The notes under the pieces: generated by a model
The model's input: only the letters and a program-made list of their open reading frames with translations
Databases searched by the model: none
What the model was told of the DNA's origin: nothing
Position numbers and translations under genes: made by a program
Shown: positions 47,946 through 59,949 of the stretch, one piece after another
Position numbering within the stretch: position 1 is the first letter of the stretch
Layout: the number at the start of each line of letters is the position of its first letter
From: Mytilus galloprovincialis
Lineage: Eukaryota; Mollusca; Bivalvia; Mytilida; Mytilidae
Assembly (NCBI RefSeq): GCF_965363235.1
Contig: NC_134841.1
Coordinates: 61,587,078-61,651,077, forward strand
Direction of reading: 5' to 3'
DNA: 64,000 bases

Positions 47946-49671
47946 GTTACCTCAAACCTGACAGCATAAAACAATTGCTTTGTTCACCTCCTTAGAAGTC
48001 ATTTGGATTGATTATCTCCCCTTAATACATTATACACAAAGTATATATAACATACCGTTACCTCAAACCTGACAGTATAAAACAAATCTTGTTGTTTACC
48101 CCTTATAAAGCCATTTGGATTGATTATCTCCCTTTAGTACATTATACACAAAGTATAACCTACCATTACCTAAAACCTGACAGTAATAAAACAAATCTTT
48201 TTGTTGACCCCCTTCGAAATCAATTGGATTGATTATCTCCCTTTAATACATTATACACAAAGTATAACCTTCCATTACCTCAAACCTGACAGGATAAAAC
48301 AATTTTTAAGTTACCCGCATATGAAGTCACTTGAATTGATTATCTCCCCTTAATACATTATACACAAAGTATATATATATAACCTACCGTTACCTCAAAC
48401 CCGACAGTAATAAAACAAATCTTTATCATTCACAACCAATGAAGTCATTTCAATTGATTATCTCAAATAATACATTATACACAAAGTATAATTTTCCGTT
48501 ACCTCAAACCTGACAGCATAAAACAATTGTTTTGTTCACCTCCTTAGAAGTCATTTGGATTGATTATCTCCCCTTAATACATTATACACAAAGTATAACC
48601 TACCATTACCTCAAACCCGACAGTAAATAAACAAATCTTGTTGTTCACCCCCTATAAGTCATTTGGATTGATTATCTCCCCTTTATACATTATACACAAA
48701 GTATAACCTTCCGTTTCCTCAAACCTGACAGTATAAAATATTTTTTTTGTTCACCCCCTTAGAAGTCATTTGGATTGATTATCTCCCCTTAATACATTAT
48801 ACACAAAGTATATATAACATACCGTTACCTCAACCAGACAGTAATAAAACAAATCTTTATCATTCACCACCTATGAAGTCATTTCAATTGATTATCTCAA
48901 ATAATACATTATACACAAAGTATAACCTTCTGTTACCTCAAACCTGACAGAATGAAACAATTTTTTTGTTTACCCCCTTAGAAGTCATTTGAATTAATTA
49001 TCTCCCCTTAATACATTATACACAAAGTATATATAACATACCGTTACCTCAACCAGACAGTAATAAAACAAATCTTTATCATTCACCACCAATGAAGTCA
49101 TTTCAATTGATTATCTCAAATAATACATTATACACAAAGCATAACCTTCCGTTACCTCAAACCTGACAGCATAAAACAATTGTTTTGTTCACCTCCTTAG
49201 AAGTCATTTGGATTGATTATCTCCCCTTAATACATTATACACAAAGTATAACCTACCATTACCTCAAACCTGACAGTAAATAAACAAATCTTGTTGTTCA
49301 CCCCCTATAAGTCATTTGGATTGATTATCTCCCCTTTATACATTATACACAAAGTATAACCTTCCGTTTCCTCAAACCTGACAGTATAAAACAATTTTTT
49401 TGTTCACCCCCTTAGAAGTTATTTGGATTGATTATCTCCCCTTAATACATTATACACAAAGTATATATAACATACCGTTACCTCAAACCAGACAGTAATA
49501 AAACAAATCTTTATCATTCACCACCAATGAAGTCATTTCAATTGACTATCTCCCCTTAATACATTATACACCAAGTATAACCTTCCTTTACCTCAAACAT
49601 TACAGTATAAAACAAATCTTTATCGTTCATCACCTATAAAGTCATATCGATTGATCTAACCTCACCATTAA

Positions 49672-50344
49672 CCCTTTCGCCGATGAGTCCCGGTTTACCG
49701 GGATTCACTCTTCAGACAGCTGACGATGAGTCCCGTTTTACCGGGATCGGAATACCTCTTTTATAAATATATGCGCTTAAAACAGTGCAAACACGAGTTA
49801 TCTTTCTTTGATGAATACCCGGATGAAAGTGTAAACATGGCACTTCCGTTTGTTGAAAATCATGTCAAAATCAGAGGAAATTTACGGAATTGACGAGAAT
49901 TTGAAATGAGGGAACATTTTTTTTGAAAGAATATGGAAGAATTGAAAACAAACTAGTATACTTTTTGACATAAAATGTCGTTTTATGTACAAAACACTTG
50001 GAATGGACATCGTTCAGTGTGAGGAATTTGTACAGCCTCATAAAATTTTTCAAAATTTTGCCGTTTTGGGTTAAAAAATTACGATTTGGGGTCAAAGAGC
50101 GGAATTTTGAGAATTTCACCTAAAAAATGTTGAAAATTTGACAATTTGAACATTTTATGAAGAAAAAATTATCAAAACATGAATAAAACTGTGAACATGG
50201 TGTTAGTGAATGAAATAAATACACAAATAACTACAAACAAGTTTTTATTGACATTTATTATGAAGATCTCCCACTTGAGTAATAGTAGCCAGGGAAGCCA
50301 TCGTCTCAGAGTAGCTTCTGTCTGGGCAGCAATCGGTGAAAGGG
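49672..50344. mobile_element. piggyBac-like MITE, TTAA target
   Basis: The left end CCCTTTCGCCGAT matches the reverse complement of the right, CCCTTTCACCGAT, with one mismatch. TTAA flanks both sides (49668-49671, 50345-50348), and the empty site CCATTAATGCATT has it once. The left subterminal region holds two copies of a small palindromic module, GATGAGTCCCG then TTTACCGGGAT. No transposase in 673 bp. TTAA and CCC-starting ends are the piggyBac hallmark. Confidence 0.85.
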
Positions 50345-51339
50345 TTAATGCATTATATATATACACAAAGTATAACTTACCATTACGTCAAACATTACAG
50401 TATAAAACAAATCTTTTTGTTGAAACCCCTATGAAGTCATTTGGATTAATTATCTCCCCTTAATACATAATACACAAAGTATAGCCTACCAATACCTCAA
50501 ACATCACAGTATAAAACAAATCTTGTTGTTCACCCCCTATGGAGTCATTTGGATTGATTATCTCCCCTTTATACATTATACACAAAGTATAACCTTCCGT
50601 TTCCTCAAATCTGAGAGCATAAAACAATTTTTTTGTTCACCCCCTTAGAAGTCATTTGAATTGATTATCTCCCCTTAATACATTATACACAAAGTATATA
50701 TATATAACCTACTTTTACCTCAAACCCGACAGTAATAAAATAAATTTTTATCATTCACCACCTATGAAGTCATTTCAATTGATTATCTCAAATAATACAT
50801 TATACACAAAGTATAACCTTTCGTTACCTCAAACCTGACAGCATAAAACAATTGTTTTGTTAACCTCCTTAGAAGTCATTTGGATTGATTATCTCCCCTT
50901 AATACATTATACACAAAGTATAACCTTCCGTTACCTCAAACCTGACAGCATAAAACAATTGTTTTGTTCTCCTCCTTAGAAGTCATTTGGATTAATAATC
51001 TCTCCTTAATACATTATACACAAAGTATAACCTACTATTACCTCAAACATTACAGTATAAAACAAATCTTGTTGTTCACCCCCTTTGAAATCAATTGGAT
51101 TGATTATCTCCCCTTAATACAGTATACACCAAGTATAACCTTCCTTTACCTCAAACATTACAGCATAAAACATTTTTTTTAGATCACCCCCTATAAAGTC
51201 ATTTGAATTGATTATCTACCCTTGATACATTTTACACAAAGTATATGTATAACCTACTGTTACCTCAAACCTGACAGTATAAAACAAATCTTTAATGTTC
51301 ACAGCCTATGAAGTCATTTCGATTGATTATCTCCCCTTA

Positions 51340-51493
51340 CAGTCTGCACCAAAAACTTTTTCAACCACTAGTCCGGAGACCAATATTCAGACATTTTTCT
51401 TATTGGTCCAAACAAAGTTTTTGCAAAACTTACTAGTCCGAATTTAATTTTACTAGTCTGGGGCATCGGACTAGTGGCTTACCGTGCAGACTG
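51340..51493. mobile_element. 154-bp CAGTCTGC MITE, 6-bp duplication CCCTTA
   Basis: The left end CAGTCTGCACCAAAAACTTT and the reverse complement of the right, CAGTCTGCAC, agree over the first 10 bp. CCCTTA lies at 51334-51339 and 51494-51499; empty sites read CTCCCCTTAATAC. Several ACTAGTCC motifs lie inside. The left 20 bp equal the reverse-complemented right end of the 1.77-kb element at 56702-58471, so both belong to one family. Confidence 0.85.
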
Positions 51494-52043
51494 CCCTTAA
51501 TACACTATACACAAAGTATAACCTTCCTTTACCTCAAATATTACAGTATGAAACAAATCTTTTTGTTCACCCTGTATGAACAGAAGTCAAGTAGATTGAT
51601 TATCTCCCCTTAATACATTATACACAAAGTATAACCTACTGTTACCTCAAACCTGACAGTATAAAACAAATCTCTATTGTTCACCAAATATGAAGTCATT
51701 TGGATTGATTATCTCCCCTAAATACATTATACACAAAGTATATATATCCTACTGTTACCTCAAACCTGACAGTATGAAACAAATCTTTATTGTTCACTAC
51801 CTATGAAGTCATTTCAATTGATTATCGCCCCTTAATACATTATGCACAAAGTATAACCTTCCATTACCTCAAACCAGACAGTATAAAACAATCTTTATTG
51901 TTCACCCCCTATGAAGTCATTTGGATTAATTATCTCCCCTTAATACATTATACACAGAGTATATATAACATGATAACCTACCGTTACCTCAAACCTGATA
52001 GTATAAAACAAATCTTTATTGTTCACCACCTATGAAGTTATTT

Positions 52044-52457
52044 CATGGATTTTTTTAGCATTCCACAGGGTCCGGTTTTCGGACCCATTCCCAACAGCAA
52101 AAAGTTTAAAACCCTACATTTTTCCCAATTTTGGGATTAAAATTCCCAAATGATCACAAAATTTATTTTCATCTTTATTATTCATGACAGAGATGTTTAT
52201 TTTATTCAACAGCTAGCTTTATGTCAAAAATCGTCAACAAGTAATGTGTAAATCCAAGTTGAAACATATTGAATGACAAACAACATTTGACAAACAATGG
52301 CTGCCATAAATAAACAGGAAGTGTGGGAAAATACTAAAAACAGATCAAACCCGGAAACGAACAAGTATATAATTCTGTGTTTGTCAATCAAATACAGTTA
52401 ATAAAAAGAACCAAACATGTGACAGCTATCATAGCAACACTAAAATTGAAAAGTAAA

Positions 52458-52527
<70 letters not shown>

Positions 52528-52818
52528 AAATAGAAACAGGATACATTTTATACAGAACTCAAAATATTTTAGTTCACAAATTTTCATGTCATATTAAAAA
52601 AAATAACAATCCTTTAAAAAGTTAGAACTCATTATTTTGATACTCAAATAAACTTTAATGCCATGTTGTTATATTTAAAAACAAATTTAATGAACTAAAC
52701 ACACTAAAACGTACATCTGGTATATTGGTTGTTTTTCCCAATTTCATTGAAAACTGCGCTAAAAAATTCCCAAAACTGGCCAGGGTCCTTTTTCCCAAAA
52801 TACCGAGATAAACCCCTG
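52044..52818. mobile_element. TIR element with 5-bp duplication TATTT
   Basis: TATTT lies at 52039-52043 and 52819-52823 around 775 bp; empty sites read GAAGTTATTTGGATTAAT. The left end CATGGATTTTTTT and reverse-complemented right end CAGGGGTTTATCTC share only a short imperfect start, with a second match further in (CAGGGTCC-type and GGACCC motifs). Interior: a TA microsatellite at about 52461-52522. No coding sequence recognised. Confidence 0.65.
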
Positions 52819-53845
52819 TATTTGGATTAATTATCTCCCCTGAATACATTTTACACAAAGTATAACCTTCTGTTACCTCAACCTGACAGCATAAAACAAT
52901 TTTTTAGTTCATCCCCTATGAAGTCATTTGAATTTATTATCTCCCCTTAATACATTATACACAGAGTATATATAACCTACCGTTACCTCAAACCTGACAG
53001 TATAAAACAAATCTTTATTGTTCACCACCTATGAAGTTATTTGGATTAATTATCTCCCCTTAATACATTTTACACAAAGTATAACCTTCTGTTACCTTTA
53101 ATCTGACAGCATAAAACATTTTTTTAGTTCGCCCCCAATGAAGTCATTTGATTTGATTATCTCCCCTTAATACATTTTTCACAAAGTATATATAACCTAC
53201 CGTTACCTCAAACCTGACAGAATAAAACAAATCTTTATTGTTCACCACCTATGAAGTTATTTGGATTAATTATCTCCCCTTAATACATTTTACACAAAGT
53301 ATAACCTTCTGTTACCTCTAATCTGACAGCATAAAACATTTTTTTAGTTCGCCCCCTATGAAGACATTTCAATTGATTATCTCCCCTTAATACATTATAC
53401 ACAAAGTATAACCTTCTGTTACCTCAAACCTGACAGCATAAAACATTTTTTTAGTTCACCCCCTATAAAGTTATTTGATTTGATTATCTCCCCTTGATAC
53501 ATTTTACACAAAGTATATATAACCCACCGTTACCTCAAACCCGACAGTATAAAACAAATCTTTATTGTTCACCCCCTATGAAGTCATTTGGATTGATTAC
53601 CTCCCCTTAATACATTATATACAAAGTATAACCTGCCATTACCTCAAACCTGACAGACTGTGACAGTATAACACAAATCTTTATTGTTCACCACCTATGA
53701 AGTTATTTGGAGTAATTATCTCCCCTTAATACATTATACACAAAGTATAACCTACTGTTTCCTCAAACCTGACAGTATAAAACAATCTTTATTGTTCACC
53801 CCCTATGAAGTCATTTGGATTAATTATATATCTCCCCTTAATACC

Positions 53846-54648
53846 GTTACAAGTAACCCCCAGGGCATATATTTTTTACAAAGGATGACCTTGAGGTCCC
53901 TCTAATTAGTGTTGGATAATCGGTTGAAATCACCAACCGATTATCTATTACAATCGGTTCACAGCAACCAACCGACTATCGGTTATAATCGCATCATTAT
54001 ACCTTGCACATTTTTAAAATGAAATCACGCATTAAGTCTCATTGTACATGTCTAATGTGTATATTCCATATCATTGCAGAGTTTATATATTCATATTTGA
54101 TCTTTAGTTTTCTTTTCATATTTTATTTAGCAATTAAAACAATGAATTAATAAGAATCAAGATTCAGATTGAACATATTTTATCCCATAATTACAACATT
54201 AATTACCAACAGTGACACTTACATTTCTAAATTTCAATGGTGTGTAACGGGAGTGGAAGTTTCCACTGGCCTTGGTTTCCCGTTGTCTACCCAAGTTCTG
54301 AGATATTAGACAAAGTACGTAAAACTACGTGAATATAAACAAGATGTTTATTTTAAAGACATATAAATGGTTGAACATAAGTTTACATAAATAAATATAC
54401 GGTGGTGGCTAGTCTACTTGTATAAATAAAGTTCCATATTCCCAAGCCAAAGTATGAGCGTCTGCTCATTTCAAATCCTTAGTGTAGACTGCCCAGAACC
54501 CGGTGAGTGACGTCATACTTATAGTTCCTATGGACAACGAGCCCAGCCGGGCACGTGCCAGAACAGGAAGTCCCGACAAGGATAATTTCATGGCCGGTCT
54601 CGGAAGAAAGAGTTGCGGAACTATAAGTAATTCTAAAGTTAACCAATA
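53846..54648. other. Non-coding region after the satellite
   Basis: From about 53906, ATCGGTT motifs recur in both orientations (GGATAATCGGTTG, CCAACCGATTAT, AATCGGTTCAC, CGACTATCGGTTA), as in the end of a transposon. From 54244 a GC-richer stretch of about 400 bp (TAACGGGAGTGGAAG, GTGACGTCATAC) runs up to the pogo-like element. I see no gene and could not pair ends for either part. Confidence 0.4.
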
Positions 54649-55934
54649 CAGTACATTCCGGTTATTTGCATAGCCTATTTGTCAGACGAAATTATGCAAT
54701 AAAGCGGAGTATGCTTATATCCGAAATGCCAAATTACGGAGTCAAATAACATAGATAGTGCAGATCAACAAAGAAGGAAGATGAACGTCCATAGTCCACT
54801 TACAACATATTGAATGCTTATTTATTCTAATAAAAGTTATTTGTCTAGTGTCATACATTTTATTTCATTGTGTATTCTTTCAATAAAGATTATAAACACA
54901 TTTTGTTTAGTTTATTTATGTACCGATTTTTCCTTTACCTGAGATACGAAAATAAAATTGTTCTAAAAATAGATTTGTTTCTATGACCCAGATGTACAAA
55001 TTACATTGTTACCCCTTGTTTAAAATAAACTGTTTAACAATACTACACAGTTTATAATCATTGTAAACAATAATTGTGCAATGAACTGCCTTTGATATTC
55101 AGTATTTACCGATTACACAGTGATGTGACACTGTTACTTTAACACCGCTAGTTTTGTTTATGCAAAGCAGTTCACAGGTGATGGGGCCATGCACGGGTTA
55201 TTTGCTGGACACGAGTGTTGAAAGTGAGAAATATATAATAATCAGAAGTTAATTTTCTTTTAAAAAATATTAAAAAGAAAAGATTAATGTATAAAATTCT
55301 TCAACCATATATAAAAGCCCTGTAATATTTAACATAAATGTAGATCACCCAAGCTGAATTACGAGATTACACATTGGATATATAAATGATCGATAATTAG
55401 CAGGCGTTAATGTTTTAAAAATTCAGCCAAAATGGAATCTTATGAACAATGTTTGAAATCCAATCAATAATTAACACCTTTTGAGATAGAAGATCATAGA
55501 ATGGTTGTGTTTTTACAACAATCAGCTGATTGACATTTTTATGACCTCGAGGCTTAAAATAGAATATGGGAAACTTTACCTGTGTACACATCGAGGACTT
55601 TTTTATAATCATATAAACACGAAAGATACTGTTTTAAAACTTTATTTGAATTACACACAAGTAAATGTGAAATAATAATGAAAATTATGATGCATTCAAG
55701 TAAAATATACTTACCAAAATTGCCGTTTCCAGTCAAAAATCTCGTCAGTTTTAACAGAGCATATCTAGCTGGCGATTATTTTCTATGCAATAAACCGAAA
55801 TGCCACTTGTAAGGCTATGCATATAACCGGACAATTTAACATTAGGTGAATGGGAAATGGTTTCGTGCAGGAGAAAAGTATGCAATTAACCGAATTATGC
55901 TATTAAGCGGTATGCAATTAAGTGGAATCGACTG
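54649..55934. mobile_element. pogo/Tigger-like non-autonomous element
   Basis: The left end CAGTACATTCCGGTTATTTG and the reverse complement of the right end, CAGTCGATTCCACTTAATTG, agree at about 19 of 24 positions over the first 24 bp (including GCATA that follows). TA lies on both sides (54647-54648, 55935-55936). Subterminal sequence repeats the theme (TATGCAATTAACCGAATTAT, GCTATTAAGCGG). CAGT-starting TIRs with TA duplication fit pogo/Tigger. No transposase is recognisable in 1286 bp. Confidence 0.75.
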
Positions 55935-56701
55935 TATCCCCAAATAAATAGAATATAGACAAGTAAACAAAGTGACCACCATTACAGGTGTAACTCAAAT
56001 TACAATTTCAATAACATAGCTGTATAAGCATTTGAATGCTTCTAATTAAGAAAAGATATATAAAGTTTTAAACTTTAAGAAATCTAAAATTAACAGAAAA
56101 AAAATAAAACAATGCATTTGCATTGAAATATATACAGTAAACAAAAGGGATTAAGCCAATGTCTGTAAATTGGCGTAGAATGCTTTTATTCACTTTTGTG
56201 ATCATAATTTTTCTGTAAATTGTGTCATTCGTGAGTCTGAACTTATAATTGCAAGAATGCGGAATTATTACATAGTTGAACCGTATCTGATTTGTGATTT
56301 TTATATTTTTCAACGGTGGACAAATTTCAGAAAATTTACAAAAATAAACGATGTCTGACAAGCAATTTGGAAAGAAATATGATGTTTTTGATGCTACAAA
56401 TGGATGAAACATTAATAAAAGGCAATTTGCAACACGTTCTAATGAAGCAAAGTAATTATTTTGTCTAAAATCAGAAGGATTTTATGTATGCTCTCATGTA
56501 ACAAGTACCGGTATTGAAAGAAAGTATTTCATACAAAGTTATTTTAAATTTTAAATAACATTCCATCATTCTGTTTATGTTTATAGTCAATGCTTTTGTC
56601 ACGTTTATAAAGAAGGAAATTAGTTATGTCTTTTAATTATAGGATGTTTGACATTGTTATTGTCATCGACTGATATTTTTTGTTTGACTGCGCATATAAA
56701 A
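55935..56701. other. AT-rich spacer, nothing supported
   Basis: No gene or bounded repeat. A 114-codon minus-strand open frame (56068-56412) has low-complexity, AT-driven composition and no family resemblance. Confidence 0.4.
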
Positions 56702-58471
56702 CAGTCTGCGACGTTAACCACTAGCCCGATGCCCCAGACTTGTAATTTTCAGCTCGGACTAGTAAATTTTATTTATCGCTAGCCCGACCGGACTAGTAAG
56801 AAATATAACGTCCTTTCTATGTTATTTGAAATTTGAACATTTTTGAAGTTCAAATTGACAAGTAATGTAGAAAAGATCGTCAAATCAATGCGTTGCGAAG
56901 TCTAAACTATCGAGATCGATAATTTGTACATTTCCCGAGGAAGTGAAACAGAAACGAAAACCAGTCGCAATAGTTCCGGTAACTCGATCTGTCTTATAAC
57001 CAGAAGAAAGTGGACCAACACGGACACATTAAATTTTCTAATAATGACGGCAATTGTTTATAAAACGAAAAGACTAACAAGTTTTCCCCCGATTAATTAT
57101 ATATCTTTAATGTTATAAAAATGTTTAAGTTTACTTCACATCATCAATAAAGTTATTAAAATAGATGTATGTCATTATGAGTTATCTTAACAACATCGTG
57201 TTGGTACACTTCGATTTTTTTGGTAATTAGAAAGACCGGAGAACGTAAACATTCTTCAATGTACCGATGGGTCAAAGCCAGGAAAGCTATAAAACGAAAG
57301 AGATCAAATGATGACGTTTCTGAACAAACAAAAAATCCGAGGTAACCAGGACCAGAGGGTTTCGGATCTCGTGTAGTTGGAAGAATGACCGTCATCCTTA
57401 ATAAATAAACTCATACTACAACAACCTGTTGATGGATAAGTTGAGATATATTGATGATAAAAGTAAATTAAATTTGTATAAAGGACTTGATCCAAATCTA
57501 TTGATCAAACCTTACCTCTCTAACTCAAACTTTAAATTTAGAAAATTAATTACAAAACTTACAAATCAGTGACCATTCATTTATTAATTAAAAAAGAAAG
57601 GCATTTTCAAATTCCTCACTTTGCAAAAAAAATCAAAGTACTAGATGATGAAAAACATTTATTAATAAATTGTTCTCACAATTCAAATATTAGATTAACA
57701 TATTTTAATTGCATTAACAGAGAAAATAATTCATTTGCTAATCTCACTAACAATGACATATTTTTATACTTTAACTTAACCCATCAACACCAACACAAGT
57801 GAAAAAACTATTATCCTTTATAAAAAAAAAGTCAATGGAACTGAGGACAGGGGACCCTTTAATATTTACCTGAATTAGTATATATATATATATATATATT
57901 GAGTGACTTATAATTTATTGTCTTTATTTGTTTTTGTTGTTCTTATATGTCACAAACTAAAGTTTATATATGGCAATAAAACTTTGAATTGAACTGAATT
58001 CTTAATGTTTTGCACGTACTGCAAAGAAAATAACAAAACCAATTTTGCTAAAGGGATGTTTAAATTAAATCTAAAGCAATTATTAAAAGACTATGAGGAA
58101 TAAAAAAAACTATAAATTACTTGGAAACTCTGACATTGTTTTTGTTATGAACTTATCATGACTAAAAATTAATAGTGTAGGAAGTTTTCCTTGTTCAATA
58201 ATTTTTTGCAAATGTAAAATCCTTAAAATTAGCTAAAAAAAAATAATTTTTAACCAGCTTAAACCCTTTCAGGTGTGCTCAAAATGCAGGATTTTGCATC
58301 TAAGATTTCAAAATTTTTTTGGGGGGGCATGCCCCCAAACCCCCCTAGCTGGTTCAGGTCGCTTCGCGACCCTCACCGGTGTCGGACTAGTGGAAATTAT
58401 TCAGGACTAGTAAATTTAAATAATTACTAGTCCAGTGGACTAGTACTCTCAAAAGTTTTTGGTGCAGACTG
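56702..58471. mobile_element. 1.77-kb CAGTCTGC element, 6-bp duplication ATAAAA
   Basis: Ends CAGTCTGCG and, reverse-complemented right, CAGTCTGCACCAAAAACTTT; perfect over 8 bp. ATAAAA lies at 56696-56701 and 58472-58477. ACTAGTCC/GGACTAGT motifs cluster at both ends (56720-56800, 58380-58445). The interior holds a LINE fragment (57412-57995) and, before it, plus-strand scraps such as FPEEVKQKRKPVAIVP and AIKRKRSNDDVSEQTKN that could be decayed coding sequence of the element. No identifiable transposase. Confidence 0.8.
57412..57995 (+). pseudogene. LINE ORF2 C-terminal fragment nested in the element
   Basis: One frame carries YIDDKSKLNLYKGL, PYLSNSNFKFRKLITKL; after a frameshift near 57565 the next carries HLLIKKERHFQIPHF, DDEKHLLINCSHNSNIRL and LTNNDIFLYF. 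This matches the extreme C-terminus of a LINE reverse-transcriptase protein (the conserved DDEKHFLLNC region). It ends with a 3' UTR closing in CAATAAAACTTTGAATTGAA, a typical LINE 3' end. 5'-truncated and dead. Confidence 0.7.
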
Positions 58472-58923
58472 ATAAAATGCAAACCGCAAACGGACCGGAA
58501 GTTGATAAGCTAAAGGTCCGAAAACTTAAACGACAATCGATTGAACAAAATCCCAATCGTTTATCGACATCGCTAGGCTCAACCAACTGATTTCCGACTT
58601 ATAGAAACAGAACCAAAGACCACGCAGATGGCGCTGTATTTTCACTTCTGTGCATCGAGGTACAAACGGACGACAATTGTAGAACAAAATCAGTAAAACA
58701 AGACACAAAACCTCCGCAGATCACCATGTGACCTATTTAAACGTCGAGAAAAATATCTCAGGAATCTAAGGATGTACTTTTTATGAAAAGTAAGTGAGTT
58801 TTTATATGAAATTTTTATCGATTTCCTGACCTGATACTCCAAAGTGAAAGTAGGTCAGTCATCGAAGGTAATTACCTTCTTCATTTTTCACTTGGGGCTC
58901 GTATGGATAGTAAAAAAGTAATA
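58472..58923. other. Non-coding spacer
   Basis: Mostly unassigned. About 58529-58580 (CAATCGATTG, AATCGTTTATCGACATCGCTA) reads, on the minus strand, like a hAT-type end (TAGCGATGTCGATAAACGATT), possibly a solitary terminus. Confidence 0.4.
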
Positions 58924-59134
58924 GGGCTCTTCACGGTTAGTTCGGCCATATTGGATAGGGGGCAGATTTTTTGGAAGGAGGTGGAAATGGTATGAAAGTG
59001 TGGGAAATCCTATGTGTGTTTCCAAGCAACAGCTCTGTTTTAATGATGTTTTCCCGTATTTTTCACACCATTTTTACCTCTATTATGAAAATCTGCCCCC
59101 TATCCAATATGGCCGAACTAACCGTGAAGAGCCC
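58924..59134. mobile_element. MITE with perfect 47-bp TIRs
   Basis: GGGCTCTTCACGGTTAGTTC, then GGCCATATTGGATAGGGGGC, then AGATTTT at the left is identical to the reverse complement of the right end. TA lies at 58922-58923 and 59135-59136. 211 bp in total, no coding capacity. The perfectly matching arms suggest recent activity or arm conversion. Confidence 0.85.
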
Positions 59135-59949
59135 TATTGCAATCGACTAGCAATGGATTGTTGAGACTTGATATATGTTTATACATTGTAGAAAATTGAA
59201 AATAAAATAAAAAAAACACCAAACAATTTTTTTTTTAGAGAGGTCAAAAAAAAGGGGGGGTCCATGCCCCAAATACCTGTGATAAATTATTCCAAGTCGG
59301 GAATGTTTTCATTTTTGCATAAATTGTAAACATCAAGATTTTGTTAAAATTACTTTCCATATTTTTATGTTTTAATATCTAGTCATTGCAAATGCTTTAA
59401 TAATTGTGTTTGTTTATTAACTTGTACCAACAAATGGGTAGAAAATGAGGAATATTGTGATATTCAGATTTTTTAGACTTGTTGTTATTTTGAGAAAGTT
59501 CCCGCACTTTTTCGTCCGAAACTTTTTCGGGATCACTTTCACTTTACTATTTTAGACATACTTTCTGTCATTTTTGGACAATGACAGCCAAACTTACTTA
59601 TGTGCACTCTTTTCTTAATTCGAGTTCTATAACTTACTTTTCCCCACTGAAGGTTATGCATTTTGTTTAAACTTGTCGATCTTCGTATAGATCATATCTT
59701 CAGCATGTAATCATGTATCGCCATTACATCAGATGAAAGGCTAGCGATTTCATTGGTTGATTAAAACAATAAAGCATTTTACCTTAATTTTTGTGGAAAC
59801 TGTTATAGAAATGTTTTATTTTACGATTAATGTTAGAAAATGTAAAAAGTTTATATTTTAATAATTTTGTATTCTTTGTCGTTTCAACTTGATAAAGAAT
59901 GGAGCTTTTTGATTGGCTATTAGTGAGGCACTTAAGGGGGAAACAAGTT
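59135..59949. other. Intergenic, nothing supported
   Basis: AT-rich sequence with no recognised gene, TIR element or tandem repeat. Confidence 0.4.

Larger units (their letters stand above)
31397..53845. repeat. 22-kb satellite, units of about 108-110 bp
   Basis: Each unit runs like TAATACATTATACACAAAGT, then ATAACCTACC, ATTACCTCAAAC, a variable CTGACAGTATAAAAC or ATTACAGTATAAAAC, CAAATCTT, GTTCACCCCC, TATGAAGTCATTTGGATT, GATTATCTCCCC. Measured spacings at the start are 110, 108 and 110 bp. After removing inserted elements about 18.2 kb remains, or roughly 165-170 units. Units fall into subtypes (TATATA expansions, GATCTAATCTCACC variants, C-runs at about 32605, 35550 and 37440). Units of exactly 108 bp give short open frames with a 36-residue period (for example 36539-36883), but phase changes and stops break them, so they are not supported as genes. 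Confidence 0.95.

Noticed and set aside
31397..53845. CRISPR-like array
   Set aside because: Units are contiguous tandem repeats of about 108 bp without unique spacers, and the genome is eukaryotic.
31530..53905. Many open frames across the satellite with periodic LPLIHYTQSITYHYLK-type translations
   Set aside because: They exist because some units are exactly 108 bp (36 codons). Other units change phase, contain stops or TATATA expansions, and no start, domain or conservation beyond the DNA repeat is seen.
54244..54645. Solo LTR
   Set aside because: The start TGTAACGGG looks LTR-like, but no matching CA end, 5-bp duplication or polypurine tract could be identified.
53906..58580. A 4.7-kb element bounded by TAGTGTTGGATAATCGG and TAGCGATGTCGATAAACG in inverted order
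   Set aside because: The ends are only loosely similar, flanking bases do not match, and two independent elements with their own duplications lie between.
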